Assembly: GCF_019218755.1 (NCBI RefSeq)
Contig: NZ_JAHUWZ010000005.1
Location: 186,001-250,000 of the forward strand
Source: Acidovorax sp. sif1233
GTDB lineage: Bacteria; Pseudomonadota; Gammaproteobacteria; Burkholderiales; Burkholderiaceae_C
Length of the DNA stretch: 64,000 bases
Direction of reading: 5' to 3'
Below, piece by piece: positions 34,601 to 43,025 of the stretch (position 1 is its first letter; every line of letters starts with the position of its first letter). The notes below the pieces were generated by a model, which searched no databases, had not been told where the DNA came from, and saw only the letters and a list, made by a program, of their open reading frames with translations. Position numbers and translations under genes: made by a program.

Positions 34601-35419
34601 ATGGCCAAAATCGTCGTCGTGACCTCCGGCAAGGGTGGCGTGGGCAAGACCACCACCAGTGCCAGCTTTGCCACCGGCCTCGCCCTGCGCGGCCACAAGA
34701 CCGCCGTGATCGACTTTGATGTCGGCCTGCGCAACCTGGACCTCATCATGGGCTGCGAACGCCGCGTGGTGTACGACCTCATCAACGTGATCCAGGGCGA
34801 GGCCAACCTGAACCAGGCCCTCATCAAGGACAAGCAGTGCGACAACCTGTTCGTGCTGGCCGCCAGCCAGACGCGCGACAAGGACGCGCTCACGCAGGAC
34901 GGCGTCGAGAAAGTGCTCAAGGACCTGGCCGCGATGGACTTCGAGTACATCGTCTGCGACTCGCCCGCCGGCATTGAAAGCGGCGCGCTGATGGCCATGC
35001 ACTTCGCCGACGAGGCGCTGCTGGTGACGAACCCCGAGGTGTCGTCGGTGCGCGACTCGGACCGCATCCTGGGCATGCTGGGCAGCAAGACCAAGCGCGC
35101 GATCGAAGGCGGCGAGCCGATCAAGGAGCACCTGCTCATCACGCGCTACAACCCCAGCCGCGTGCAGGACGGCCAGATGCTGAGCCTGGAAGACATCCAG
35201 GACATCCTGCGCATCAAGCTGATCGGCGTGATCCCCGAGTCGGAAGTGGTGCTGCAGTCGTCCAACCAGGGCACGCCCGCGATCCACGCCAAGGACTCGG
35301 ATGTGTCCGAGGCCTACAAGGATGTGATCGACCGCTTCCTGGGCGCCACCGACAAGCCGCTGCGTTTCATCGACGCGGAAAAGCCAGGCTTCTTCAAACG
35401 CCTGTTCGGGAGCAAATAA
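34601..35419 (+). CDS. minD: Septum site-determining protein MinD
   Basis: 272 residues. A membrane-associated ATPase that oscillates with MinE and recruits MinC. The deviant Walker A is VVTSGKGGVGKTTTSA at residues 6-21, with DFDVGLRNLDLIMGCERRVVYD following, and the C-terminal amphipathic membrane anchor reads PGFFKRLFGSK. The usual minC-minD spacing is broken by a repeat, but minE follows by only three bases. Confidence 0.98.
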   Translation: MAKIVVVTSGKGGVGKTTTSASFATGLALRGHKTAVIDFDVGLRNLDLIMGCERRVVYDLINVIQGEANLNQALIKDKQCDNLFVLAASQTRDKDALTQDGVEKVLKDLAAMDFEYIVCDSPAGIESGALMAMHFADEALLVTNPEVSSVRDSDRILGMLGSKTKRAIEGGEPIKEHLLITRYNPSRVQDGQMLSLEDIQDILRIKLIGVIPESEVVLQSSNQGTPAIHAKDSDVSEAYKDVIDRFLGATDKPLRFIDAEKPGFFKRLFGSK

Positions 35420-35422
35420 GCC

Positions 35423-35689
35423 ATGGCTTCTTTCCTGTCCTTCCTGCTCGGCGAGAAGAAGAAAACCGCCAGCGTCGCCAAGGAGCGGCTGCAGATCATC
35501 CTGGCGCACGAGCGCAACGGCCGCAATGCCTCGGAGCCCGACTACCTGCCCGCGCTGCAGCGCGAACTGGTGGCGGTGATCTCCAAGTACGTGAAGATCA
35601 ACCCCGACGACCTCAAGGTGCACCTGGAGCGCCAGGACAACCTGGAAGTTCTGGAAGTCAAGATCGAGCTGCCCGACACCGTGCGCTGA
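35423..35689 (+). CDS. minE: Cell division topological specificity factor MinE
   Basis: 88 residues. Stimulates the MinD ATPase and drives pole-to-pole oscillation. [20 protein letters not shown] is the membrane-targeting N-terminus, [14 protein letters not shown] the MinD-contact helix, and [18 protein letters not shown] the dimer domain. Full length. Confidence 0.97.
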   Translation: MASFLSFLLGEKKKTASVAKERLQIILAHERNGRNASEPDYLPALQRELVAVISKYVKINPDDLKVHLERQDNLEVLEVKIELPDTVR

Positions 35690-35700
35690 GGTCCTGCATC

Positions 35701-35762
35701 CAAGCCAAATTGGCCCCTGGCGCTTATCTGGTAAGCGCTGGCAGCTATCAAAATTGATGAAC
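35701..35762 (-). repeat. Dispersed palindromic repeat, family 1 (copy 8)
   Basis: On the minus strand: TCAATTTTGATAGCTGCCAG, CGCTTACCAGATAAGCGCCA, GGGGCCAATTTGGCTTG. A full copy with a CGCTTA...TAAGCG hairpin. It sits between the minE stop and the end of the convergent MOSC gene and may end both transcripts. Confidence 0.85.
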
Positions 35763-35776
35763 CCGGTGGGGCTTGG

Positions 35777-36367
35777 CTAGCGCGCGTGTTTCGCCCACTT
35801 GCCGGCCAGCGCCTGCGCGATGCTCAGCCCGCGCTGCCCGGGCACCAGCGTGGCGGTCTCTCCGGCGGCGATGGTGCCGGGCTGGTCCACCGCCAGGTAG
35901 TAGCCGCAGCATCCGGCCAGGGCCATGGTGCGGCCCGCCTGCGCAAACCCCATGACGGCGTTGAACTTGAAGCATGGCTCGCGCGGGGCGCTCACCCGCA
36001 GCACGCAGTGGGGGAAATGCCATTCGTCGCCCACAAACACCTCCGCTTCCAGCGGCCCGTCGATGGTGAGGTTCTCCCCCATGAAACCCGGCGGCAAGGT
36101 TTCATCGAACAGGCTCACGCCGCGTTCGCGGCGCTGTGCCTGCCAGAACGCGTAGTGGGCGGCGGGGTAGGCGTATATGGCCTTGCCCAGGCCACCGTGC
36201 ACGCTCGGGTCTGCCTGCTCGTCCCCTGCCAGACCCAGCGGGCCCACGGCCACCGGGCCGGTGACGGGCGCCTTGCCGATGGCGGTGAGCACCGAGCGTT
36301 CGCCCACCTTCAGGCGCCGGGCCAGGCCGATGTTCACGTGGCGCACGGCCACGGTGGGGGTCGTCAC
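35777..36367 (-). CDS. MOSC domain protein (YiiM-like)
   Basis: 196 residues from a GTG whose last two bases overlap the flavin reductase stop (GTGA), a translational-coupling junction. KAPVTGPVAVGPLGLAGDEQADPSVHGG and PGFMGENLTIDG are the MOSC beta-barrel marks; VSAPREPCFKFN carries the conserved Cys. MOSC proteins handle sulfur for the molybdenum cofactor or reduce N-hydroxylated compounds (YiiM, YcbX). Being coupled to a flavin reductase suggests a two-part reductase, which is inference. Confidence 0.88.
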   Translation of the reverse strand: MTTPTVAVRHVNIGLARRLKVGERSVLTAIGKAPVTGPVAVGPLGLAGDEQADPSVHGGLGKAIYAYPAAHYAFWQAQRRERGVSLFDETLPPGFMGENLTIDGPLEAEVFVGDEWHFPHCVLRVSAPREPCFKFNAVMGFAQAGRTMALAGCCGYYLAVDQPGTIAAGETATLVPGQRGLSIAQALAGKWAKHAR

Positions 36368-36921
36368 AGCGGGTGCTCGGTGTAGAACTTGCCCCCGTGG
36401 TACAGCAGGGGCGAGATGCCTTCGCGGTGCTCGCAGCGTTCGACCTCGCCCACAAAGATGGTGTGGTCGCCCTCCTTGTACTGGCTGCGGTTGAAGCATT
36501 CGAATGTGGCAGCCGCCCCGGCCAGCAACGGGGCGCCGCTGATGCCGGGCCGGTGTTCCAGGCCTGCCCAGCGGTCGATGCCGCGCGTGGCAAAACGCTC
36601 GGCCAGCGCCTTCTGGTCCGCGGCCAGCACGTGGATGGCGTAGTGCGAGCCATCGGCAAAGGTGGGCAGGGTGCTGGCGCCGTGCGACAGGCTCCACAGC
36701 ACCAGCGGGGGTGCCAGCGACACCGAATTGAAGGAACTGGCCGTGAGCCCCACCAGGTCACCCGCAGCCGTGCGGGCCGTGACGATGGTCACGCCCGTGG
36801 CAAACATGCCCAGTGCATCGCGAAACTCGCGTGTGGAGAAGCTCGGTGGCAGGGCGAGGGCGGGGCGGGGGGGCGAAGGGTTCACAAAAGCGGTGCCAGC
36901 GGTGGCAGCAGGGGGGAGCAA
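36364..36921 (-). CDS. Flavin reductase family protein
   Basis: 185 residues from a TTG; a GTG at 36885 gives 173 residues and is equally possible, as neither has a good ribosome site. FRDALGMFATGVTIVTARTA, GLTASSFNSVSLAPPLVLWSL and GDHTIFVGEVERCEHREGISPLLYHGGKFY are the split-barrel FMN-binding marks of the HpaC/FRP family, which reduces flavin with NAD(P)H and passes it to a partner. Here the partner may be the MOSC protein encoded by the overlapping gene. Confidence 0.88.
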   Translation of the reverse strand: MLPPAATAGTAFVNPSPPRPALALPPSFSTREFRDALGMFATGVTIVTARTAAGDLVGLTASSFNSVSLAPPLVLWSLSHGASTLPTFADGSHYAIHVLAADQKALAERFATRGIDRWAGLEHRPGISGAPLLAGAAATFECFNRSQYKEGDHTIFVGEVERCEHREGISPLLYHGGKFYTEHPL

Positions 36922-37073
36922 CTATTATCAGGCGCCACCCACCACCGCGCTGTTGCGGGGTTTACTTCCGTAAGACTTGCGCAAATCGGGATGCAACCAC
37001 CACCTGGCGTGGGGGCGAGCTACCTGCCTGAACCCTGTTTTGCGTAAGTCATTCCTGTTCCGTTTTCCACCGC

Positions 37074-37862
37074 ATGGCCGTTCTTCCTACCTTCACCGCC
37101 CTGGGCTCCGGCCCCACCGTGCTCATGCTGCACGACGCCGATGGCGACCACCTCACCTTTGCCCCCCAGGTGGAAACGCTGGCCACGGTCGGCTACCGCG
37201 CCGTGGCCTGGAACATGCCGGGCTATGGCCGCAGCGCGCCCGTGGAGCCCTACACCTTCAAGGCGCTGGCGCAGAGCTGCCTGGCCCTGATCGACGCCCT
37301 GCGGGGTGGCCCGGTCACGCTGGTGGGGCACGGCATGGGCGCCATGGTGGCGCTGGAGGCCGCCGTGCGCGGCCCATCGCAGGTGCGGCGCCTCGTGCTG
37401 TGCGCGGGCGGGCCGGCGCTCGATGCGCAGGCGGTGGAAGACTGGGTGGCGCCCCGGCTGCGCGCCCTGAAAGCGCTGGATGGCGGTGGCGGCATGGAGG
37501 CGCTGGCGCAGACGCTGGTGCCCCAGTTCATCGGCACCGGCGCCTTGCCCGAAGGGGTGCGGCTGGCCAGCCATGCGCTGGCCCAGGTGTACCCGGGGGC
37601 CTACCGGCGCGCGCTGGAGGCCTTGCCCACGTTTGATCGCGGGGCTGCCGCGCTGGCCCACCTGGCCATGCCCACGCTGCTGGTGGGGGGCGCGCTGGAC
37701 CGCTGCACACCCCCCGCGGCCCTGGAGGCGCTGGCCCAGGTGCTGCCCGATGCGCAGACCCTGGTGCTGCCCCATGTCGGGCACTGGCCCCAGCTGGAGG
37801 ACCCCGAGGGTTTCGATGCCGCGCTGCTGGACTTTCTGGCGCAGCGGCGGGTGCTGCACTGA
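37074..37862 (+). CDS. Alpha/beta-hydrolase-fold protein lacking the nucleophilic serine
   Basis: 262 residues. The fold is clear: VLMLHDADGDHLTFAPQ, VAWNMPGYGRSAP, VTLVGHGMGAMVALEAAV, LLVGGALDRCTPP, VLPHVGHWPQLEDPEGFD. In the nucleophile elbow the expected Ser of GHSMG is Gly (GHGMG), one base from AGC. The acid (Asp in GALDRCTP) and His (HVGHWP) remain. It may be inactive, work through another residue, or carry a recent mutation. It stands alone. Confidence 0.82.
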   Translation: MAVLPTFTALGSGPTVLMLHDADGDHLTFAPQVETLATVGYRAVAWNMPGYGRSAPVEPYTFKALAQSCLALIDALRGGPVTLVGHGMGAMVALEAAVRGPSQVRRLVLCAGGPALDAQAVEDWVAPRLRALKALDGGGGMEALAQTLVPQFIGTGALPEGVRLASHALAQVYPGAYRRALEALPTFDRGAAALAHLAMPTLLVGGALDRCTPPAALEALAQVLPDAQTLVLPHVGHWPQLEDPEGFDAALLDFLAQRRVLH

Positions 37863-37991
37863 GCTTGCCCCACCCCGCAGGGCCGATGGTTCGGCCGTCC
37901 AAGCGGTCCATTTTTTCCCCCGCCATGCCCTGGCGCCGCCGGGCGGGCTCGTGCAGGCCTGATTGCTCCTTCCCTTTCTCCTTCTGTTGCC

Positions 37992-38750
37992 ATGTGGTTT
38001 GCCCTGAAGAAAATACTGTCTGCGCTGCTGTTGCCCCCGGTGTCCAGCATCCTGCTGGCGCTGGTGGGGCTGTGGATCGCGCGCTACCACCGCCGCACGG
38101 GCATCACGGTGGTGGTGCTGTCGCTGCTGTCGGTGCTGGTGCTGTCCTGGCCACCGGTGTCGGATGTGCTGGTGCGCAGCCTGGAGCACCATCCCGTGGT
38201 GACCGCCAAGCAGTTGTCCCAAGCGCGCACCCAGGCCATCGTGGTGCTGGGGGGCGGGGCCGACACCGTGGCCCCCGAGTACGGTGTGGATGTGCTCAGC
38301 CGGGGCGCCCGCGAGCGGGTGCGCTACGCCGTGCACCTGCAGCAGCAGGCGGGCTTGCCGATCCTGGCGACGGGCGGCTCCACCGGCGGCATGCGGGCCG
38401 AGTCGCTGGTCATGAAGGACGTGGTGGAGCGCGAGTTCAAAGGGCGGGTGCGCTGGACGGAGGTGGAGTCGCTCGACACCCGCAGCAATGCCGAAAAATC
38501 CGCCATCCTGCTCAAGGCCGCCGGTATCGAGCGCATTGCCCTGGTCACCCACGGCTGGCACATGGTGCGCGCGGCCGGGGCCTTCGAGCGCGCGGGGCTG
38601 CAGGTGCTGCCCGCGCCCATGGGCTTCAAGGGCGGGCAGGCCCGCAAGCTGTACCGGGTGTTGCCGCGCGCCTCCGCGCTGGCCGACAGCAGCCTGGCGC
38701 TGCACGAATGGCTGGGGATTCTGGTGCAGCGGATGGGGCTGGGCTCCTGA
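37992..38750 (+). CDS. YdcF/ElyC family protein (DUF218)
   Basis: 252 residues. Two membrane segments at the N-terminus (residues about 10-60), then a periplasmic or cytosolic DUF218 domain: AIVVLGGGADTVAPEYGVDVLSRGARERV, LPILATGGSTGG, and ESLDTRSNAEKSAILL. Family members such as ElyC act on cell-envelope polysaccharide or peptidoglycan precursor use. Length and topology are those of ElyC. It lies 129 bases downstream of the hydrolase-like gene and may be co-transcribed with it. Confidence 0.85.
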   Translation: MWFALKKILSALLLPPVSSILLALVGLWIARYHRRTGITVVVLSLLSVLVLSWPPVSDVLVRSLEHHPVVTAKQLSQARTQAIVVLGGGADTVAPEYGVDVLSRGARERVRYAVHLQQQAGLPILATGGSTGGMRAESLVMKDVVEREFKGRVRWTEVESLDTRSNAEKSAILLKAAGIERIALVTHGWHMVRAAGAFERAGLQVLPAPMGFKGGQARKLYRVLPRASALADSSLALHEWLGILVQRMGLGS

Positions 38751-38812
38751 CACGACGTTGTCAGCAGCCCGGCAATAGCCTCGTGTGCACCATTCTTGAG
38801 AGGGAGCTGCCC

Positions 38813-39001
38813 ATGATGCAGGCCAATGCCGCCGGCACAGCGAAGTGGAAAGGCGCGCCGGGCGCCGGCGCCCCAGCCATGGGAGACGCCGCGCACGCCC
38901 CGGTGCCGGATGGATCTGCGGGCCGCCAGAGCCTGGCGAACCTGACGGCGCTCGGGCAGGCGGATACAGTCTCCCTCGTTGCAATGCCCACAGTGGGGTG
39001 A
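38813..39001 (+). CDS. Possible 62-residue hypothetical protein
   Basis: An ATG preceded by GAGAGGGAG opens a frame MMQANAAGTAKWKGAPGAG that ends with TGA one base before the next gene's ATG. Composition is Ala/Gly-rich without motifs. Tight spacing to the next gene is the main support; it could equally be leader sequence. Confidence 0.3.
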   Translation: MMQANAAGTAKWKGAPGAGAPAMGDAAHAPVPDGSAGRQSLANLTALGQADTVSLVAMPTVG

Positions 39002-39002
39002 C

Positions 39003-39242
39003 ATGGGTTTTTCTGCCGCTGAAAAAGAGCAAATGCTGGCCCTGCACGGCGTGGGGGCCACCGTGATTGCGCGCCTGGAGCAGGTCGGGTTTTCGGCGCT
39101 GGCCGAACTGGTCGACGCGGATGTGGCCGCGGTGACCAGAACCATCTCGGAGATGATGAGGTCCACCTGCTGGCACAACAGCCCCCAGGCGCGCGGTGCC
39201 ATTGGCGCCATCGTGGCGCTGGCCCGGAGCCGGCAGCCCTAG
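39003..39242 (+). CDS. Small helix-hairpin-helix-like protein
   Basis: 79 residues. MLALHGVGATVIARLEQVGF and LAELVDADVAAVTRTISEMM form a helix-hairpin-helix of the type seen in small proteins that bind DNA non-specifically. CWHNSPQARGAI follows. No catalytic residues. Function unknown; a possible coupled partner is the tiny frame ending just before it. Confidence 0.65.
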   Translation: MGFSAAEKEQMLALHGVGATVIARLEQVGFSALAELVDADVAAVTRTISEMMRSTCWHNSPQARGAIGAIVALARSRQP

Positions 39243-39340
39243 CTGTTCTCGCCGGCGGCCCGGCCCCTGTGGCGAAAGCCACACCCACCGCGACCGCAGC
39301 AGCCTCACCCTGGGCCGTGCCGGCACGGCGTTGTGGTTAG

Positions 39341-39895
39341 TTACGCCAGCAAGAAGTCCGGCGCCGCAGCCAGCGCCTGCGCGTCGGCCTGCACCGCCCC
39401 CGGCGGCCCGCCCTTGCCCCAGAGCGCGCCGCCCCAGGCCATCGACAGGAACCGGGCGCACAGCTCCACGGAGTCGATCATGGGCTGGGCCTTGGCGCGG
39501 TCGCCGCTGGTGGTGATGAGCGCCAGGGTCTTCGCGCCCATGGGCTCCTTGAAGGCCAGGCCGGGCACGCGCATCCAGGCGCTCCAGTGGTCCAGGTAGG
39601 TCTTGAGCGGCGAGGGAATGCTGTACCAGTAGACCGGCGCCACGAACACGATGTGCGTGGCCGCCAGCGTGGCGTCCAGCAGCGTCTTCATGTCGCCTTC
39701 GGGCGGCGCATAGGTGCCCGAGGTGTGGCGCTGGTCCACGAAGGGCGGCAGGTCCATCCGGGCCAGGTGGTGCCAGGTTTGCGCGGTGCCCGGGGGCAGC
39801 GCGGCGGCCGCCTGGCGCGCGAGCCACTCGGTGTTGCCGGTGTGGCCCGGCTCGCGGGTGGACGTGGTGAGAAAGAGGTAGTGCGGTGCAGGCAT
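39341..39895 (-). CDS. Flavodoxin-fold NAD(P)H-dependent oxidoreductase
   Basis: 184 residues. LFLTTSTREPGHTGNTEWLA is the FMN phosphate loop, and FVAPVYWYSIPSPLKTYLDHW the isoalloxazine-side loop of the NADPH:FMN-reductase/flavodoxin-like family. Acts in the cytoplasm on quinones or similar acceptors; substrate unknown. It ends in a stretch free of other genes and starts 46 bases downstream of the dadA stop on the same strand. Confidence 0.87.
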   Translation of the reverse strand: MPAPHYLFLTTSTREPGHTGNTEWLARQAAAALPPGTAQTWHHLARMDLPPFVDQRHTSGTYAPPEGDMKTLLDATLAATHIVFVAPVYWYSIPSPLKTYLDHWSAWMRVPGLAFKEPMGAKTLALITTSGDRAKAQPMIDSVELCARFLSMAWGGALWGKGGPPGAVQADAQALAAAPDFLLA

Positions 39896-39940
39896 GGACG
39901 GGATCGTAACGGCCCCGGCCCGTGTCTGCTGGCAGTGGCT

Positions 39941-41278
39941 TCAGGCCGTGGCGACGGCCCGGGGCGCGCGCACGCGCTCGTCGCCCAGGAAGCCGAAGTT
40001 CATCGCGGGCTGTTCGCCGCTGATGAGCTCGGCCAGCGCCTTGCCCGAGCCCGCGCCGTGCGTCCAGCCCAGCGTGCCGTGGCCCGCATTCACCCACAGC
40101 TTGCCCACGCGGGTCTGCCCGATGAAAGGGATGTTGGTGGGCGTGGCCGGGCGCAGGCCGGTCCAGTACTGCGGGTCGCCGCCTTCTTCGGGCGTGCGGG
40201 TGTCGCACACGCCGGGCAGGATGGCCTCGATGCGGCGCGACAGCATGTGGCAGCGCGCGCGGGCCAGTGTGCTGTCCAGCGTCAGGTCCCAGCCGTTGAG
40301 TTCGATGGTGCCCGCCACGCGCAGGTGGTTGCCCAGGCGGCTCATGGCGATCTTCTTGCCGTCGTCGATGGTGGAGACCATGGGCGCGCCCTCGGGCTTG
40401 AGCAGCGGGAACGTGGCGCTGTAGCCCTTGCCGGGGTAGATGGGCAGGTCCACGCCCACGGTGCGCAGCAGCGGTGCGCTGTAGGAGCCGCAGGCCACGA
40501 CCACGGCGTCGGCCTTCAGGATGAAGTCTTTTTTGCCCCCACCGCTGGACTGGCGTGCCATGACAGCTACCGAATCAATAGCGTTGCCGATCTTGTTCAG
40601 GCGCAGCACGTCGTGGCCATAGAGGAACTGCGCGCCGCGCGCCATGCAGCGGCGGGCGAGTTCCTGCGTGAACACGCGCGCGTCGCCGCTCTCGTCGGTG
40701 CTGGTGTAGGTGCCGCCGGTGATCTTGTCGCCGTAGGCCTTGAACGCGGGCTCGATCTGCAGCAGTTCGTCGCGGCTCACCAGGCGCCGTTGCACGCCGT
40801 GCTTGCGCATGAGCTCCACCGCATGGCCCGCGGCGTCGAAGGACTTCTGGTCGGTGTAGAAGTGGGCGATGCCGCGTTCGAGCCGGTTGTACTCAATGCC
40901 CGTGGTGGTCACAAGGTCCTTGAGCGCGGCATGGCTGTAGGCGCCCAGCGCCACGATCTGCTGCACGTTGCGCTCGAATGCCGCGTCGTTGCACTGCGCC
41001 AGGAACTGCAGGCCCCAGCGCCATTGCTGCCAGTCCATCTGGGGGCGGAACAGCAGCGGCGCCTCTTTGTCGAACATCCACTTGAGCGCCTTGAGCGGTG
41101 CCTCGCGGTTGGCCCAGGGCTCGCAGTAGCTCACCGAGATCTGCGCCGCGTTGGCAAAGCTGGTTTCGAGCGCCGCATCGGGCTGGCGGTCGACCACGAT
41201 GACCTCGTGGCCGCGTTCGAGCAGGTGCCACGCGGTGCTGGTGCCGATGATGCCTGCGCCGAGAACAATGGTTTTCAT
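39941..41278 (-). CDS. dadA: D-amino acid dehydrogenase small subunit-like FAD oxidoreductase
   Basis: 445 residues. Oxidises D-amino acids (classically D-alanine) to keto acids, passing electrons to the membrane chain. MKTIVLGAGIIGTSTAWHLLERGHEVIVVD is the FAD fold; GLRPATPTNIPFIGQTRVGKLWVNAGHGTLGWTHGAGSG is the DadA C-terminal flavin motif. Residues about 230-255 (IGNAIDSVAVMARQSSGGGKKD) are unusual, and their DNA resembles a degenerate family 1 repeat. Start chosen at MKTIVLG. It is divergent from an ArgP-like regulator, which may control it. Confidence 0.92.
   Translation of the reverse strand: MKTIVLGAGIIGTSTAWHLLERGHEVIVVDRQPDAALETSFANAAQISVSYCEPWANREAPLKALKWMFDKEAPLLFRPQMDWQQWRWGLQFLAQCNDAAFERNVQQIVALGAYSHAALKDLVTTTGIEYNRLERGIAHFYTDQKSFDAAGHAVELMRKHGVQRRLVSRDELLQIEPAFKAYGDKITGGTYTSTDESGDARVFTQELARRCMARGAQFLYGHDVLRLNKIGNAIDSVAVMARQSSGGGKKDFILKADAVVVACGSYSAPLLRTVGVDLPIYPGKGYSATFPLLKPEGAPMVSTIDDGKKIAMSRLGNHLRVAGTIELNGWDLTLDSTLARARCHMLSRRIEAILPGVCDTRTPEEGGDPQYWTGLRPATPTNIPFIGQTRVGKLWVNAGHGTLGWTHGAGSGKALAELISGEQPAMNFGFLGDERVRAPRAVATA
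40530..40592 (-). repeat. Degenerate family 1 repeat inside dadA (copy 9, tentative)
   Basis: Read on the minus strand the order GCTATTGATTCGGTAGCTGT, GCACGCCAGTCCAGCG, GGGGGCAAAAAAGAC recalls family 1 copies (ACTGATT..ATAGCTG..GCGCTTG..AGCGC..GGGGCC). The match is much weaker than elsewhere. Confidence 0.35.
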
Positions 41279-41454
41279 ATGCGGAATGCCTTGTGAGCCT
41301 TTGCGTGCCACCCGCCCCAGTGCGGGACACGATGGGGCGCAGTGTGCGCGACATTGCATTCAACTAAAAGCAAAATTAAACTTACTCCAAAAACATCAGC
41401 GCACCTAATAAACGGTGCGGTAGAGACAACCCTCTTTTGTTCGAGCCCGAGACC

Positions 41455-42375
41455 ATGAGCACCTACGATCCCGCCGCCCTGGAATGCCTTGCCGCCATCG
41501 TTGAAGAGGGCGGCTTCGAGCGCGCTGCGCAGCGCCTGAACGTCACACAGTCGGCCGTCTCACAGCGCCTGCGCGCGCTGGAGGCGCAGGTGGGCTCGGT
41601 GCTCATCGTGCGCAGCCGTCCGCTGCGGCCCACCTCGGCGGGGCAGTTGCTGCTCAAGCACACCAAGCAGCTGCGACTGCTGCGCGCCGACCTGGAGCGC
41701 GACCTGCACGAACTCGCGCCCAGCGCCCCCGGCGGCACGCGCGAGGACGAACGCATCTCGATCGCCATCAATGCCGACAGCATCGCCACCTGGGCCATGG
41801 GCGCGCTGCACGACCTGGTGCGCCAGCGCCTGCCGCTCGAAATCATCGTGGACGACCAGGACTTCACCCAGGAATGGCTGCGCTCCGGCCAGGTGCTGGG
41901 CTGCGTGACCACGCTCAAGCAGGCCCTGCGCGGCTGCAAGATGGTGCCTCTGGGCGCCATGCACTACGTGGCGGTGGCGTCCGCGCCCTATGCGCAGCAG
42001 CACCTGCCCCAGGGTCTCACGCCGCACAACTTCCGCGAAGTGCCGTTCCTGTCGTTCAACCGCAAGGACGACATGGCCGCCGAATTCGTGGCCCGTGCCT
42101 TCGGCCTCAAGCGCGTGGCGCTCAACCACCTGTTCGTGCCCGGGTCGGAGGCGCAGATGCGCGCCGTGGCCGCAGGCTGGGCGGTGGGCGTGGTGCCCGA
42201 GCTGCTGGCGCGCGGGCCCATCGCCGACGGCAGCATGGTGGACCTGGCGCCCGGCCGCAGGCTGCCGATCCAGCTGTACTGGCACTGCTGGAACCTGGAG
42301 TCGGCGGTGCTGGACGCGCTCACGGCCGCGCTCACGGCCACGGCCGCCCGCACGCTCGAGGCGCCGGCGGCCTAG
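41455..42375 (+). CDS. argP: LysR family regulator, ArgP/LysG type
   Basis: 306 residues from MSTYDPAALE; a TTG at 41437 would add six residues. The DNA-binding part (AIVEEGGFERAAQRLNVTQSAVSQRLRALEAQVG) and the following VLIVRSRPLRPTSAGQLLLKH are typical of ArgP. The effector domain has DDQDFTQEWLRSGQVLGCVTTL, also the ArgP wording. ArgP responds to lysine/arginine and usually sits by a lysE exporter; here the divergent neighbour is dadA, which suggests it senses an amino acid and controls its oxidation. Confidence 0.85.
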   Translation: MSTYDPAALECLAAIVEEGGFERAAQRLNVTQSAVSQRLRALEAQVGSVLIVRSRPLRPTSAGQLLLKHTKQLRLLRADLERDLHELAPSAPGGTREDERISIAINADSIATWAMGALHDLVRQRLPLEIIVDDQDFTQEWLRSGQVLGCVTTLKQALRGCKMVPLGAMHYVAVASAPYAQQHLPQGLTPHNFREVPFLSFNRKDDMAAEFVARAFGLKRVALNHLFVPGSEAQMRAVAAGWAVGVVPELLARGPIADGSMVDLAPGRRLPIQLYWHCWNLESAVLDALTAALTATAARTLEAPAA

Positions 42376-42393
42376 CCGGGGCGGCGGCTGCGT

Positions 42394-42972
42394 TCAGTGC
42401 GGCCGGCCCACCACGAGATGGCACGAGGCCATGGGCGCCAGCGTCTGCCCCACCGTGCATCGGGTCTCATCACCCGGGCCCTGGATGCGGTGCGCGGCGG
42501 TCACGCTCACGGCGGTGATCCGCTGGGGGCGGTCCGTGGTGTTGCGCACCTCGTAGGCGTGCAGGTAGTCGGCGAATGCACGTTCCAAGTCGGGGTGGTC
42601 GGGAATGTCGGCCACGCCCCCCGCCGGGTTGTCCAGCGGGACATCGCTGGAGGGCACCGCGATCGCCTGTCCGCCCCACGGCATGCACAGCAGCGCCGCG
42701 CAGGCCAGCAGCCCCGGCACGATGGCGCGGACCACGCCGTGTCCCGCGTGGCGCAGCAGGTGGCGGGCCGCGGCGGCCAGGAGCAGCACCAGCACCAGCA
42801 GCCCCCATTGCGACAGCGTGGGCACGGCGGCCGGGGCCGCCAGCGGGGCATAGGCCACCGCGCCCACGGGCGCGCCCTGGGCCCAGGCGGCGGGGGCTGC
42901 AGCGGCGGCGGCCCACAGCAGGGCGATGCGTGGGGCGGTTGCGGGGTGACGGGAGGGATGGTTTTTTTGCAT
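42394..42972 (-). CDS. Probable midcut-by-XrtH protein (internal PTLSQWG sorting signal)
   Basis: 192 residues. Signal peptide at residues 10-32 (ends in AWAQG). At about residue 50 comes VPTLSQWGLLVLVLLLAAAA followed by RHLLRH: the motif, membrane helix and basic cluster of the IPTL-CTERM sorting signal recognised by exosortase H, but placed in the middle instead of at the C-terminus. A second hydrophobic stretch is at 82-98, and a soluble domain of about 85 residues follows. This layout is known as the midcut-by-XrtH type. No exosortase gene is in the window. Confidence 0.72.
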   Translation of the reverse strand: MQKNHPSRHPATAPRIALLWAAAAAAPAAWAQGAPVGAVAYAPLAAPAAVPTLSQWGLLVLVLLLAAAARHLLRHAGHGVVRAIVPGLLACAALLCMPWGGQAIAVPSSDVPLDNPAGGVADIPDHPDLERAFADYLHAYEVRNTTDRPQRITAVSVTAAHRIQGPGDETRCTVGQTLAPMASCHLVVGRPH

Positions 42973-42981
42973 GAAATTGCC

Positions 42982-43025
42982 TTGTAGCGCTTGTTTTAAA
43001 AGGGTGAGTAGCTATTGTTTTGGGA
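42982..43025 (-). repeat. Dispersed palindromic repeat, family 1 (copy 10, short)
   Basis: CAAAACAATAGCTACTCACC and AAACAAGCGCTACAAGG on the minus strand. It lies in the promoter region of the midcut-type gene; the rest of the 297-base gap up to 43269 holds nothing I can name. Confidence 0.6.

Noticed and set aside
37020..40208. 1062-codon minus-strand open frame across five genes
   Set aside because: It runs antisense to the hydrolase-like, YdcF and small HHH genes and through two others in the wrong frame.
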